NCBI GenBank assembly: GCA_017307315.1
Contig: JAFKFF010000046.1
Coordinates: 1 to 8,129 of the forward strand
Reading direction: 5' to 3'
Origin: Alphaproteobacteria bacterium
GTDB taxonomy: Bacteria > Pseudomonadota > Alphaproteobacteria > Micropepsales > Micropepsaceae
DNA: 8,129 nucleotides
Shown one piece after another: positions 1-6,801 of this stretch. The position numbers and the translations under genes were made by a program. The notes under the pieces are model-generated. The model was not told the origin of the DNA, did no database searches, and was given only the letters and a program-made list of their open reading frames with translations. How positions within the stretch are numbered: the stretch's first letter is position 1; the number at the start of each line of letters is the position of its first letter.

Positions 1-2
1 TG

Positions 3-785
3 GTGGGCATCGGCACCGCCATCATCTTCGACTTCCAGAACGATCCGGCCAAGCTCGAGGAACGCAAGCAGGTGGTGCGCAACCTGGTGGCGGGCGGCGG
101 CAGCCTGATCGACACCGCGGCCGGCTATGGCAACGCCGAGGCGACCGTGGGTCAGGTCGTGCAGGAAACCGGCCTGCGCGGACAGGTCTTCATCGCCACC
201 AAATATTCCAGCACCGATACGCCCCAGGAAGCCGAGGCCGAATTGCAGCGTTCGTTGCAGCGCCTGCGCACCGACTATATCGACCTGCAACAGGCCTGGA
301 ACGTCACCGACGCCAATTTCTCGCTGGCGCAGCTCAAGGCGTGGAAGGCCGCGGGCCATTGCCGCCATATCGGCATCACGTCGAGCAGCGACCGGGCCTA
401 TGACGCGCTTGCCCAGGTGGTGCGGCGCGAGAAGCCGGAATTCTTCCAGATCAACTATTCGCTGGGCGACCGCGACGCCGAGAAGCTGCTGCTGCCCGCC
501 GCGATGGATGCCGGCTCGGCGGTGCTGACCAATCTGCCTTTCGGCCGCAATTCCATGTTCAAGAAGGTGGCCGGAAAGCCCTTGCCCGATTTCGCCAAGG
601 AGATCGACTGCACCAGCTTCGCGCAGCTGTTCCTGAAATATAACCTTTCGCATCCCGCGGTGACGGCGGTGATCCCCGGCACGGACTTGCCGCAATACAT
701 GCTGGACAATCTCAACGCCGGGCGCGGACGCATGCCCGATGCCGCCATGCGCCGGCGGATCGAACAATGGTTCGAGACGGTGTAG
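3..785 (+). CDS. Aldo/keto reductase, 5' end cut off by the window edge
   Basis: The reading frame is already open at the left edge, and the first visible residues (VGIGT) match the first strand of the AKR barrel, so the true start lies upstream; the GTG at position 3 is not a convincing start. The 260 visible residues cover almost the whole (beta/alpha)8 barrel. Counting from position 3, the NAD(P)H-dependent AKR catalytic set is partly present: Asp37 and Tyr42 in LIDTAAGYG and Lys67 in FIATKYS. The catalytic His, normally in a motif like DLLQVHN, is replaced by Trp99 in DLQQAWNV (codon TGG at 297-299). The later INYSL, LPFGRN and AVIPGT segments are family-like, the last two probably lining the cofactor site. 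An upstream Tat or Sec signal cannot be judged. The substrate is unknown. The gene converges on the receptor gene and ends before a hairpin. The family call is firm; catalytic activity is uncertain. Confidence 0.9.
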   Translation: MGIGTAIIFDFQNDPAKLEERKQVVRNLVAGGGSLIDTAAGYGNAEATVGQVVQETGLRGQVFIATKYSSTDTPQEAEAELQRSLQRLRTDYIDLQQAWNVTDANFSLAQLKAWKAAGHCRHIGITSSSDRAYDALAQVVRREKPEFFQINYSLGDRDAEKLLLPAAMDAGSAVLTNLPFGRNSMFKKVAGKPLPDFAKEIDCTSFAQLFLKYNLSHPAVTAVIPGTDLPQYMLDNLNAGRGRMPDAAMRRRIEQWFETV

Positions 786-840
786 CCGGCTTGACGGTCG
801 GCCATCGGACAACGAGACAGAGAGGAATGGGAATTTCCGG

Positions 841-879
841 AACGAGAGGGATCCCCGTCGAGCGGCGATCCCTCTCGTT
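841..879. terminator. Perfect 13-bp-stem hairpin between convergent genes, probable bidirectional terminator
   Basis: AACGAGAGGGATC at 841-853 is the exact reverse complement of GATCCCTCTCGTT at 867-879, leaving a 13-nt loop. It sits in the 117-bp gap between the stop of the reductase gene (plus strand) and the stop of the receptor gene (minus strand), where a shared terminator is expected. Only a short T-containing tract (TTTCACTT) follows on the plus side, and the minus side has no strong U-run, so termination could be weak or rely on stem stability. The stem is seen directly; the role is inferred. Confidence 0.65.
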
Positions 880-902
880 TCACTTCAAGCCCTTCCCAAA
901 TA

Positions 903-3887
903 TCAGAATTTCTGGTCGAGAGTCAGCAGATAGGTGCGGCCGAACTCGGTATATAAGCCGGTATTGGTCCTGCCCGGGTTGACCCCGACCTGTAGCGGAT
1001 CGCGGTCGAGAACATTGCTGATCACCAGCGAGACATGGGTGCCCATGTCTGGCACCGTGTATCCCAGGGTAAGGTCGAAATAGTTGATGGAATCCACGCC
1101 GGGAACCTTCGTGGCCTTGTTGGTGACATAAGAGGCGTCTTTCAAGCCGCCGATAAAGCGCCAGCGCAATCCAATATCGGCGCCGAAATTATGATAGGTG
1201 AATTTCGAAACCGTTGTGTATTTGGGATACGGACCGCCGACGGCAGTGGTGAGGGTCTGGCCCAGCTCCTGGTAGGGTTGGCCCGGCAGAATCTGCTGCT
1301 TGAAATAATCCTGGAAGTTGCCGTTGATGGAGGTCGTCAACATGCCGGCGTCGGGCCCCCAACCGGTAGCCTCGCCAATGTCGGTCAGCCAATTCGCCTC
1401 CACGTCGACGCCGGCAGTCTTGAAGCCACCGGTATTGGCGAACGGCGTTTGAACGTTGACCATCTGGCCGTTGTTCTGGCTGCGGGTGCCCAGCAATCCA
1501 CAATAGAAATTTGATACCGCGTAATTGGGATTCGACCCGTCGATATTGAAACACTTGTCCACGATTGTGTTGAAGTCGAGCTGGGAAATCGCATCCCGGA
1601 TTCGGATATTGTAATAGTCTACGGAGAAAGAAGTGTTCTGGAACCAGGGACTGTCGAACTCGGGCTGCCACACCGTGCCACCTGTGAACGTATCGCCCTT
1701 TTCGGGCCGTAGCAGGGTGCTTCCCGTCTTGATCGCGGGCACCTGATTGTCGTTTGAAGCATAGGTATCGATGATCCCCGGCGGCAACCCTTGGGCGAGG
1801 CAAAGCGCCCGTATGGCGGCCGCATTTGCGCCCGTTCTGGTCGGCAGGCGAACGTCGCAAGGATCGCTGGCACCGGAGGAGTTCTGGACTGTTCGATTGG
1901 CGTAGTAGGTGGAAGCGCCCGAGAATAACTCATTCACAGATGGCGCACGAATGGCGCGCTCATAGCCGCCGCGCAGACGCCAGGTATCCGTGACAGCCCA
2001 ATCGATGTCTCCCTTGTAGGTGTTGGTTCCTCCCGACAGTTCATAGTCGGAATAACGCGCGGCGATGTCGAGATTTACGCTCTGAAAGAAGGGAACATCC
2101 TTGATGATCGGTACCAGCAATTCGCCGAAAAACTCCTTTACGGACGACGAACCGCTGGTTGGAGCCTGCGGGTTGAAGGTGAAGGGATCGCCGGCCTGAA
2201 TTGCAGCGTCGGGCTTGGACTCAAAAGAAATGATGCGATAGTCGGCGCCCAGCGCGAATTTGACGTCGCCAGCCGGCAGCGCAAAGGCCGTGCCCTGCAG
2301 ATCGGCGTTCACGACATCCTGGGTAATATTGGTGCGCGCCGAAATTTCCGGCGTCGAATAGTCATGACAGGCTGGCGAAGATTGAAGGTCTCCAAACGGA
2401 TTGAAGCCGCCGGCACAGAGGCTGGCGCCGCCGTCGGGCGCGTCGAGCAGTTTCTGCACGCGGCTGAAACTGCTGGCCCCGGTATTGGAATATGTGCTGA
2501 GGGTCTGGCCATGGCTTGCGTAAACGTCCCAGGTCATGGTGTCGCCCAGAACACCGTTCAGGCCGGCGATGAATTGATAGACATTGTTGGCGGTGATGGA
2601 ATTGCGGAAGCCGCCCAAGCCCTGGAACCGCTTGTTGATCTGAATGGGCGCGGTTGGATCCGGCCGCGAGGCCAGCATCGCCGCGAAAAGAGGCTGCGCG
2701 GCGAGAATATTCGCAAGGAAGGGGTTGGTCAGCGGGACAGTCGGCACCTGGGTGGCACTGGTCACCGTGGCGGCGCTGGTGTTGTAAGCGTTATAGTTGG
2801 TGTACAGACCCTCGCCATAGAAATGCACGCCCGCACCGAGCGCCCAATCACCCTTGACGAAACTGCTCCAGCGTTCCAGCGAGATTTGAGGCGGGTAGGC
2901 GACATAGTCGCGATTGCGAACCGAACCCGCTCCTATTTCCGTTACGATCCGCCCCTCCGGATCATAATCTGGTTGCAGGTTGTAGATCGCGCGATTTGGA
3001 TTGGGCCCGACGGTAAACAGTGTGCCATCGGCATTGAAGCCGAAACCCGGCCCAGGTGAACGGGGAACCGCACCGGCCGGGGCACCATATTGAGCGAAAT
3101 ATGCATCGACCGCGGCCTGGCTGGGCGCGTTTGCGCCGGGCACATATTGGCCCGTTTTCAGCGGAGTGACGCCGGAATGGTTCGTCAGCACAAACGGGAT
3201 GGAGCCCGGATTCACTTTGGATCGCCGGGTGTATTCCACCGCGAATGTAAGATTGCCTCTGCCGTCGCTGCTATTGATCCCCCCGATCGCGTTTACGTCG
3301 AAAGTAGGACCGCCATAAGCTTCGGTGGTGCCAAAGGCGACGCTGACATCCAGCCCGTCCTTTGCCCGCTTGGTCTTGAAATTTACAACGCCGGACACAG
3401 CGTCTGAACCATAAACGGCCGATGCGCCGCCGGTAATGACTTCGACATTGCCAACAATGCTCGCCGGCAGTTGGTTTATGTCCACGGTGCCGTCGGAGCT
3501 GGACGGAAGCATCCGACGCCCGTCCAGCAAAACCAGATTGCGTTGCGCGCCGAGGCCGCGAAGGCTCACATTGACCTGACCGCTGCCGCCGATGAATGGG
3601 CTCGACGCTGCGGTAGCGGTGGTGAATTGCGGCATCTGAATAAGGCCCTGCTCCAGCGCTACCTGCCCGCTATCCTTGAGGGCGTCGGAGGTGACCGACA
3701 CTGTCGGCGTGGCGGTGTTGTAATCGGGGCGCGCGATCAGAGAACCGGTGACCACCACGGTTTCGCCAGCCGCGGGCGCAGCCTGCATTGCAGTTTGCGC
3801 AAAAGCCGAAGAGGCCAAGAACATTGGCAAGGCGGCGCTCGACACGAGCAGACGGGCACTAATTTTGGACGCAACGCGTGTTTTCAT
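903..3887 (-). CDS. TonB-dependent outer-membrane receptor
   Basis: The product is a 994-residue outer-membrane receptor that would import a ligand using energy passed on by TonB-ExbB-ExbD. Residues 1-30 form a Sec signal peptide (basic start, hydrophobic core, AFA before Gln31). A TonB-box-like ETVVVTGS lies at 42-49. The plug spans about 55-172, with LRGLGAQRNLVLLDGRR at 109-125 and GGASAVYGSDAVSGVVNF at 153-170. The rest is beta-barrel, ending in a C-terminal Phe (LTLDQKF), the usual barrel-assembly signal. Three cysteine pairs (491/507, 677/696, 779/796) probably close extracellular loops. The ATG at 3887 was chosen because the signal peptide begins there and GGGGA lies 5 nt upstream; a longer frame back to 4097 adds an unrelated 70 residues. 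No FecI/FecR-type regulator, TonB, transporter or hydrolase is adjacent, so the ligand (siderophore, glycan or other) cannot be named. Family certain, substrate unknown. Confidence 0.97.
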   Translation of the reverse strand: MKTRVASKISARLLVSSAALPMFLASSAFAQTAMQAAPAAGETVVVTGSLIARPDYNTATPTVSVTSDALKDSGQVALEQGLIQMPQFTTATAASSPFIGGSGQVNVSLRGLGAQRNLVLLDGRRMLPSSSDGTVDINQLPASIVGNVEVITGGASAVYGSDAVSGVVNFKTKRAKDGLDVSVAFGTTEAYGGPTFDVNAIGGINSSDGRGNLTFAVEYTRRSKVNPGSIPFVLTNHSGVTPLKTGQYVPGANAPSQAAVDAYFAQYGAPAGAVPRSPGPGFGFNADGTLFTVGPNPNRAIYNLQPDYDPEGRIVTEIGAGSVRNRDYVAYPPQISLERWSSFVKGDWALGAGVHFYGEGLYTNYNAYNTSAATVTSATQVPTVPLTNPFLANILAAQPLFAAMLASRPDPTAPIQINKRFQGLGGFRNSITANNVYQFIAGLNGVLGDTMTWDVYASHGQTLSTYSNTGASSFSRVQKLLDAPDGGASLCAGGFNPFGDLQSSPACHDYSTPEISARTNITQDVVNADLQGTAFALPAGDVKFALGADYRIISFESKPDAAIQAGDPFTFNPQAPTSGSSSVKEFFGELLVPIIKDVPFFQSVNLDIAARYSDYELSGGTNTYKGDIDWAVTDTWRLRGGYERAIRAPSVNELFSGASTYYANRTVQNSSGASDPCDVRLPTRTGANAAAIRALCLAQGLPPGIIDTYASNDNQVPAIKTGSTLLRPEKGDTFTGGTVWQPEFDSPWFQNTSFSVDYYNIRIRDAISQLDFNTIVDKCFNIDGSNPNYAVSNFYCGLLGTRSQNNGQMVNVQTPFANTGGFKTAGVDVEANWLTDIGEATGWGPDAGMLTTSINGNFQDYFKQQILPGQPYQELGQTLTTAVGGPYPKYTTVSKFTYHNFGADIGLRWRFIGGLKDASYVTNKATKVPGVDSINYFDLTLGYTVPDMGTHVSLVISNVLDRDPLQVGVNPGRTNTGLYTEFGRTYLLTLDQKF

Positions 3888-5247
3888 GGTGATCCCCGAT
3901 GGTTGGCAAATGTCATGATCCGGACACCTCCGCAGAGGCAATATGGACACCGCGGAATGCGGCATGCGCGCAAGCTTCTGCCCGCAATCGATGGCGACAC
4001 CACCGGACAGCCAGCCCCGCCGGGATAATCGCCCGTCAGGCAATTCGCGGCCGACATCCTCTTGTCCATGCTGCGCGCTGCGCCAACAGGGGGGCACCGG
4101 GTATGCGACATGTGCGCGATCACCATTGCGAGCGGCCGGTTAAAAGTCGCGGCGTTCGCGCGCGAGAAAGGCAATCTTTTGACCGAAGGATTGCCGGGAT
4201 TTCTTCGAACCTGACGGCAATTTGTGAATGTTGAAGCCAAAGACGGTGATATGCGCGGCCGCCGAATCCTGACGACGCCCGCAAATCGTGATTATGGAAT
4301 CGCCGTCATCGGCGCTGCCATGACACGCTGCCTTGCGGCCCCCGACCGGCGCTCTCGCAGAAAGCTCTTCCTGAAACGAAGTCTCTTTCAGGCGCCTGCC
4401 CGCCATCCGTGTATGCCCCCCTTTTGGAACCGCCGGGCTTTGCACCCGATTCAGTCCAGGTCTGCTCACGAAGAGTATCTCCGGAGCATCGGAATCTTTC
4501 GAGCAACGCATTGCCCGTGAGATTCGCACGATGCTTTCTCCAGCGACCTGCGTAAACCATGCATGCGGTGGACAAGTCTGCGCGCATGGTATGAGGAACT
4601 CGGATATGAGACGAGAGATGATCTCTATACAGACCATCGTACAGGCCGAACTCACATACTTGAGCCGTCAACCTTGGCCATCGATTGAGTTCGACCAAAC
4701 GATCGATTGATGGGAACGTGCCAATCGCTCGTCATTTACTTCCGCTCGCGTCAACGCCATTCAAGCCTCTGATGCGTTCGCTACCGTGTTGGGAAGCGTT
4801 GCGGCGAGCGCTGCATGTTGTTCGCGCGATTCTTGCCGGGGACTTGGCAAGCCGGATCGAATGAAAATGTTTTCCGACACGTCAATCCCACTTTCTCGGC
4901 TGGAGGTCGCGCCCTGCGTTTGATGCAGGAGGATTGTTTGACGCGGCCGGCAGTTGGAGTAACGGCAAGCTTCTTGTGCAGGTGGCGCTATTGCCGGCGA
5001 GAGCTTCCACAGGGGCCTGATGGAAGAAAGTCTAGGCACGACCATTACGGAATGGTGCGCGAGAAATTGAGCCTGCAGCAGGCAGAGCAAGGGTTCGAGG
5101 CGCTTTAGGCCATCCAAATCTTCCGTTGCTTGCCGCTGAGCCTTCGTTGAGGGCCGCCGGCAGCTTTTGCATGGCGACACAATGAATTTTCCGCCAATTC
5201 GATCGCCCGATGCCTGTCTTCCGTCGGCGCGTCTTTTCCCGGAAACG
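3888..5247. other. 1.36-kb stretch without a supportable gene
   Basis: This gap lies between the receptor start and the kinase stop. Reading frames of roughly 100-170 codons exist on both strands, but their translations are rich in Cys, Arg and Ser, match no family I recognise and mostly lack a ribosome binding site. Position-specific G/C bias is weaker than in the flanking genes. The part just above 3888 should hold the receptor's promoter and leader, but I could not pick a convincing -35/-10 pair. No rho-independent terminator follows the kinase stop. Small local repeats occur (a 9-bp direct repeat at 4680 and 4702, weak inverted repeats at 4371-4391 and 4614-4626). It may be a long regulatory region or the remains of decayed genes. 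Confidence 0.5.
3893..3897 (-). promoter_or_regulatory. Ribosome binding site of the TonB-dependent receptor
   Basis: On the minus strand GGGGA precedes the ATG at 3887 with a 5-nt gap. It supports this start over the in-frame upstream one at 4097, which would place a hydrophilic 70-residue stretch ahead of the signal peptide. Confidence 0.6.
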
Positions 5248-6441
5248 TCAGGCCGCGCGCTCGGCGTTGACTGTCACGCTACCATGCTTGGGAAGATGGA
5301 AAAACACGGAGGTGCCGCTGTTCGGGACGCTCTCCAGATGGATACGACCCCCATGCATCTCCACAAGCCGCCTGCAGACCGATAGGCCCAGGCCGGCGCC
5401 GTCATACTGGCGTGCCAGCTTCGCGTCGCCCCGATGAAACGCCTCGAACACGGTTTCCAGAAGCTCTTCCGCGATGCCGATGCCGCTGTCGCGGACCCTG
5501 ACATGAACGGCGCCGTCTTCCTCGTGGCAGCGGACTTCGATTTCTCCGCCGCCGGGCGTGAATTTCACCGCGTTGGCGAGAAGGTTGACGATCACCTGCT
5601 TGATGGCGCGCTTATCGCCGTCCACGGTTACATCGCCGCCCACGATCACGGGCAGGATGGAAACCTTGGCTCGCTCGGCCTGAAGCTTCACCAGCATCAG
5701 GGAATCCCGGATCACCGCCTGCATGTCGAACCGTTCGACGTAAAGCCGATGGCTGCCGGACTCGATTTTGGACAGATCCAGAATTTCCGAAATCAGCGAC
5801 AGCAGGTGCGTTCCGCTGGCATAAATCGAACCGGCATATTCCCTGTATTTCGCCCGCGCGGACGGAGCATCGCCCAGCACCTGGTCGCGAATGACTTCCG
5901 AGAAGCCAAGAATGGCGTTGAGCGGCGTGCGCAATTCATGGCTCATGTTCGCCAGGAACGCGCTCTTCGCCTTGCTGGCCGCTTCGACGGCGGCTTTCGC
6001 CTCGGCCATCTCCGCTTCGATGGCCAGCCTCTGTGTTACGTCGCGGGCGATCCCGTAGACCAGATCGCCTTCCTGGCGGGCGCGCCATTCCAGGTATCGG
6101 TAGTCGCCGTCGCGGCAGCGATAGCGGTTGATGAAGCCTTTGACGTCTCTCTCGGTCTTGACCTGCTGCATCTGCGACTGGCTGGCGGCCGCGTCATCCG
6201 GATGGATGAACGAGAGCATCAACTGGCCCTCCAGCTCTTCCGCCTTGTAGCCCAGCACCTTTTCCCAGGCTTGATTGACCTTGACGATCCTGAACTCCGC
6301 GTCCCGGATGACAAGCAAATCCAGAGACGCCGCGAAGAAGGTTTCAAAGTCGGGCGTTAACGCCATGGGGCGACTGCACGACGAGACATGTTGAGCCGGC
6401 TGGACATGGGACTCCAAATCCAAATCTGTCTTCACGCCCAT
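5248..6441 (-). CDS. Soluble PAS-domain sensor histidine kinase
   Basis: The 397-residue product would autophosphorylate on His in response to a signal and pass the phosphate to a response regulator. In order: a PAS domain at about 30-140 (LDLLVIRDAEFRIVKVNQAW, with a PAC-like end GIARDVTQRLA), a short coiled linker at 140-160 with many Ala, Glu and Lys, HisKA with phospho-acceptor His168 in FLANMSHELRTPLN, and a HATPase domain with N-box NLLANAVKF (284-293), G1 DSGIGI (318-323), F-box FEAFHRGD (332-339) and G2 GAGLGLSV (348-355). All catalytic boxes look intact. There is no transmembrane segment or receiver domain, so it is probably cytoplasmic and its partner is encoded elsewhere. The ATG at 6441 has no good Shine-Dalgarno; the ATG at 6366 (MALTPDFETF), right before the PAS domain, is a real alternative. 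The signal is unknown. Confidence 0.93.
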   Translation of the reverse strand: MGVKTDLDLESHVQPAQHVSSCSRPMALTPDFETFFAASLDLLVIRDAEFRIVKVNQAWEKVLGYKAEELEGQLMLSFIHPDDAAASQSQMQQVKTERDVKGFINRYRCRDGDYRYLEWRARQEGDLVYGIARDVTQRLAIEAEMAEAKAAVEAASKAKSAFLANMSHELRTPLNAILGFSEVIRDQVLGDAPSARAKYREYAGSIYASGTHLLSLISEILDLSKIESGSHRLYVERFDMQAVIRDSLMLVKLQAERAKVSILPVIVGGDVTVDGDKRAIKQVIVNLLANAVKFTPGGGEIEVRCHEEDGAVHVRVRDSGIGIAEELLETVFEAFHRGDAKLARQYDGAGLGLSVCRRLVEMHGGRIHLESVPNSGTSVFFHLPKHGSVTVNAERAA

Positions 6442-6578
6442 GACGAAATAGTTAACGGATCGGGCGATCCGGAAATGTCGAACTGGGCGATGTTGGCCGC
6501 GACGATTGAAACCAAGCCGGCCAGCAGCACAGCGGCGGCGAAAACGGCAAAACTCAGGCGCGCAGAAAGATGAAAAGG
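6432..6578 (-). other. ATG-less hydrophobic reading frame ahead of the histidine kinase
   Basis: In the frame whose TGA is at 6434-6432, inside the kinase start region, the minus strand reads PFHLSARLSFAVF followed by AAAVLLAGLVSIVAAN and then IAQFDISGSPDPLTISSWA. This resembles one transmembrane helix with a basic N-terminal side, and its codons are mostly G/C-ending as in the neighbouring genes. No ATG is in frame: going upstream the frame passes the tRNA CCA end and is closed only by a TAG inside the tRNA piece. GTG at 6530 or TTG at 6515 could start only a truncated peptide, without a ribosome binding site. It could be the broken N-terminus of a small membrane protein, a frameshifted membrane anchor of the kinase, or chance. 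I do not call it a gene. Confidence 0.3.
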
Positions 6579-6579
6579 A

Positions 6580-6624
6580 TGGTGGGCGGTATAGGGATCG
6601 AACCTATGGCCCCTACCATGTCAA
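6580..6624 (-). pseudogene. 3' half of tRNA-Val(GAC): attachment-site core of the integrated element
   Basis: The minus strand reads, in tRNA order: anticodon loop TTGACAT (anticodon GAC), 3' anticodon strand GGTAG, variable loop GGGCC, T-arm ATAGG-TTCGATC-CCTAT with a perfect 5-bp stem, 3' acceptor strand ACCGCCC, discriminator A, and encoded CCA. That is 45 nt. The 5' half is absent: the bases just before the loop (TCGAG) do not pair with GGTAG, and no GGGCGGT acceptor strand follows at the right distance. A break exactly at the edge of the anticodon loop is what tyrosine integrases that target tRNA genes leave, so this is read as the att repeat at the end away from the intact tRNA. The tRNA identity rests on the GAC loop and on similarity to tRNA-Val(GAC) as I know it. 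Confidence 0.85.
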
Positions 6625-6664
6625 CTCGAAAAGCCGCTGTTTCCGCGCGATGCCCCAGCATTCC

Positions 6665-6685
6665 CAGACGTTCCATAAGCGTCTG
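6665..6685. repeat. Inverted repeat CAGACG-N9-CGTCTG in the att-proximal strip
   Basis: A perfect 6-bp inverted repeat with a 9-nt spacer lies about 40 bp from the tRNA-derived core and 116 bp before the integrase start. It could be a binding site for a dimeric regulator or directionality factor, or a small hairpin. At this length chance is possible. Confidence 0.35.
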
Positions 6686-6700
6686 ATACTAAAGCACGAA

Positions 6701-6799
6701 TTCCGACGGTGGGTGCGCTCAGCGTATCTTGAGATTCCACTGAATTCCTTCCGTTTGCTTCCGATGTGCTTCCGAATTTCACGACCAAAAGGCTTCCGA
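6701..6799 (+). repeat. Iterated TTCCGA direct repeats between att core and integrase
   Basis: TTCCGA occurs at 6701, 6759, 6770 and 6794, with the variant TTCCGT at 6749. Three copies extend to GCTTCCGA, ending at 6764, 6775 and 6799. The starts at 6749, 6759 and 6770 are 10 and 11 bp apart, about one helical turn, and the next is 24 bp on. All have the same orientation, and the last ends 2 bp before the integrase ATG. Direct repeats of this kind beside an att core are typical of integrase arm-type sites; their overlap with the integrase leader would also let the protein limit its own expression. The repeats are seen; the role is inferred. Confidence 0.55.
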
Positions 6800-6801
6800 A
6801 A

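Noticed and set aside
3888..4097. Upstream extension of the receptor to an ATG at 4097
   Set aside because: It would put 70 unrelated residues ahead of a good signal peptide; the ATG at 3887 has its own GGGGA site.
4371..4391. Inverted repeat CTGAAA-N9-TTTCAG
   Set aside because: Six base pairs with a 9-nt loop, no T-run and no adjacent gene; likely chance.
4614..4626. Near-palindrome AGAGAT-G-ATCTCT
   Set aside because: Short, isolated and far from any supported gene start.
4140..4655. 171-codon minus-strand frame in the gene-poor interval
   Set aside because: No recognisable domain, no ribosome binding site, Cys/Arg/Ser-rich low-quality composition, and an overlapping frame of similar length in another phase.
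4761..5180. 139-codon minus-strand and 97-codon plus-strand frames facing each other
   Set aside because: Neither translation resembles a known family or shows the codon bias of the neighbours; I looked for transposase remnants and found none I could support.
5200..5247. Possible terminator after the histidine kinase
   Set aside because: Only a weak imperfect TTCCG/CGGAA pairing with a long loop and no U-tract.
5434..6360. 308-codon plus-strand frame opposite the histidine kinase
   Set aside because: It is the antisense shadow of a gene with clear HisKA and HATPase motifs; the long open frame follows from high G/C at codon positions.
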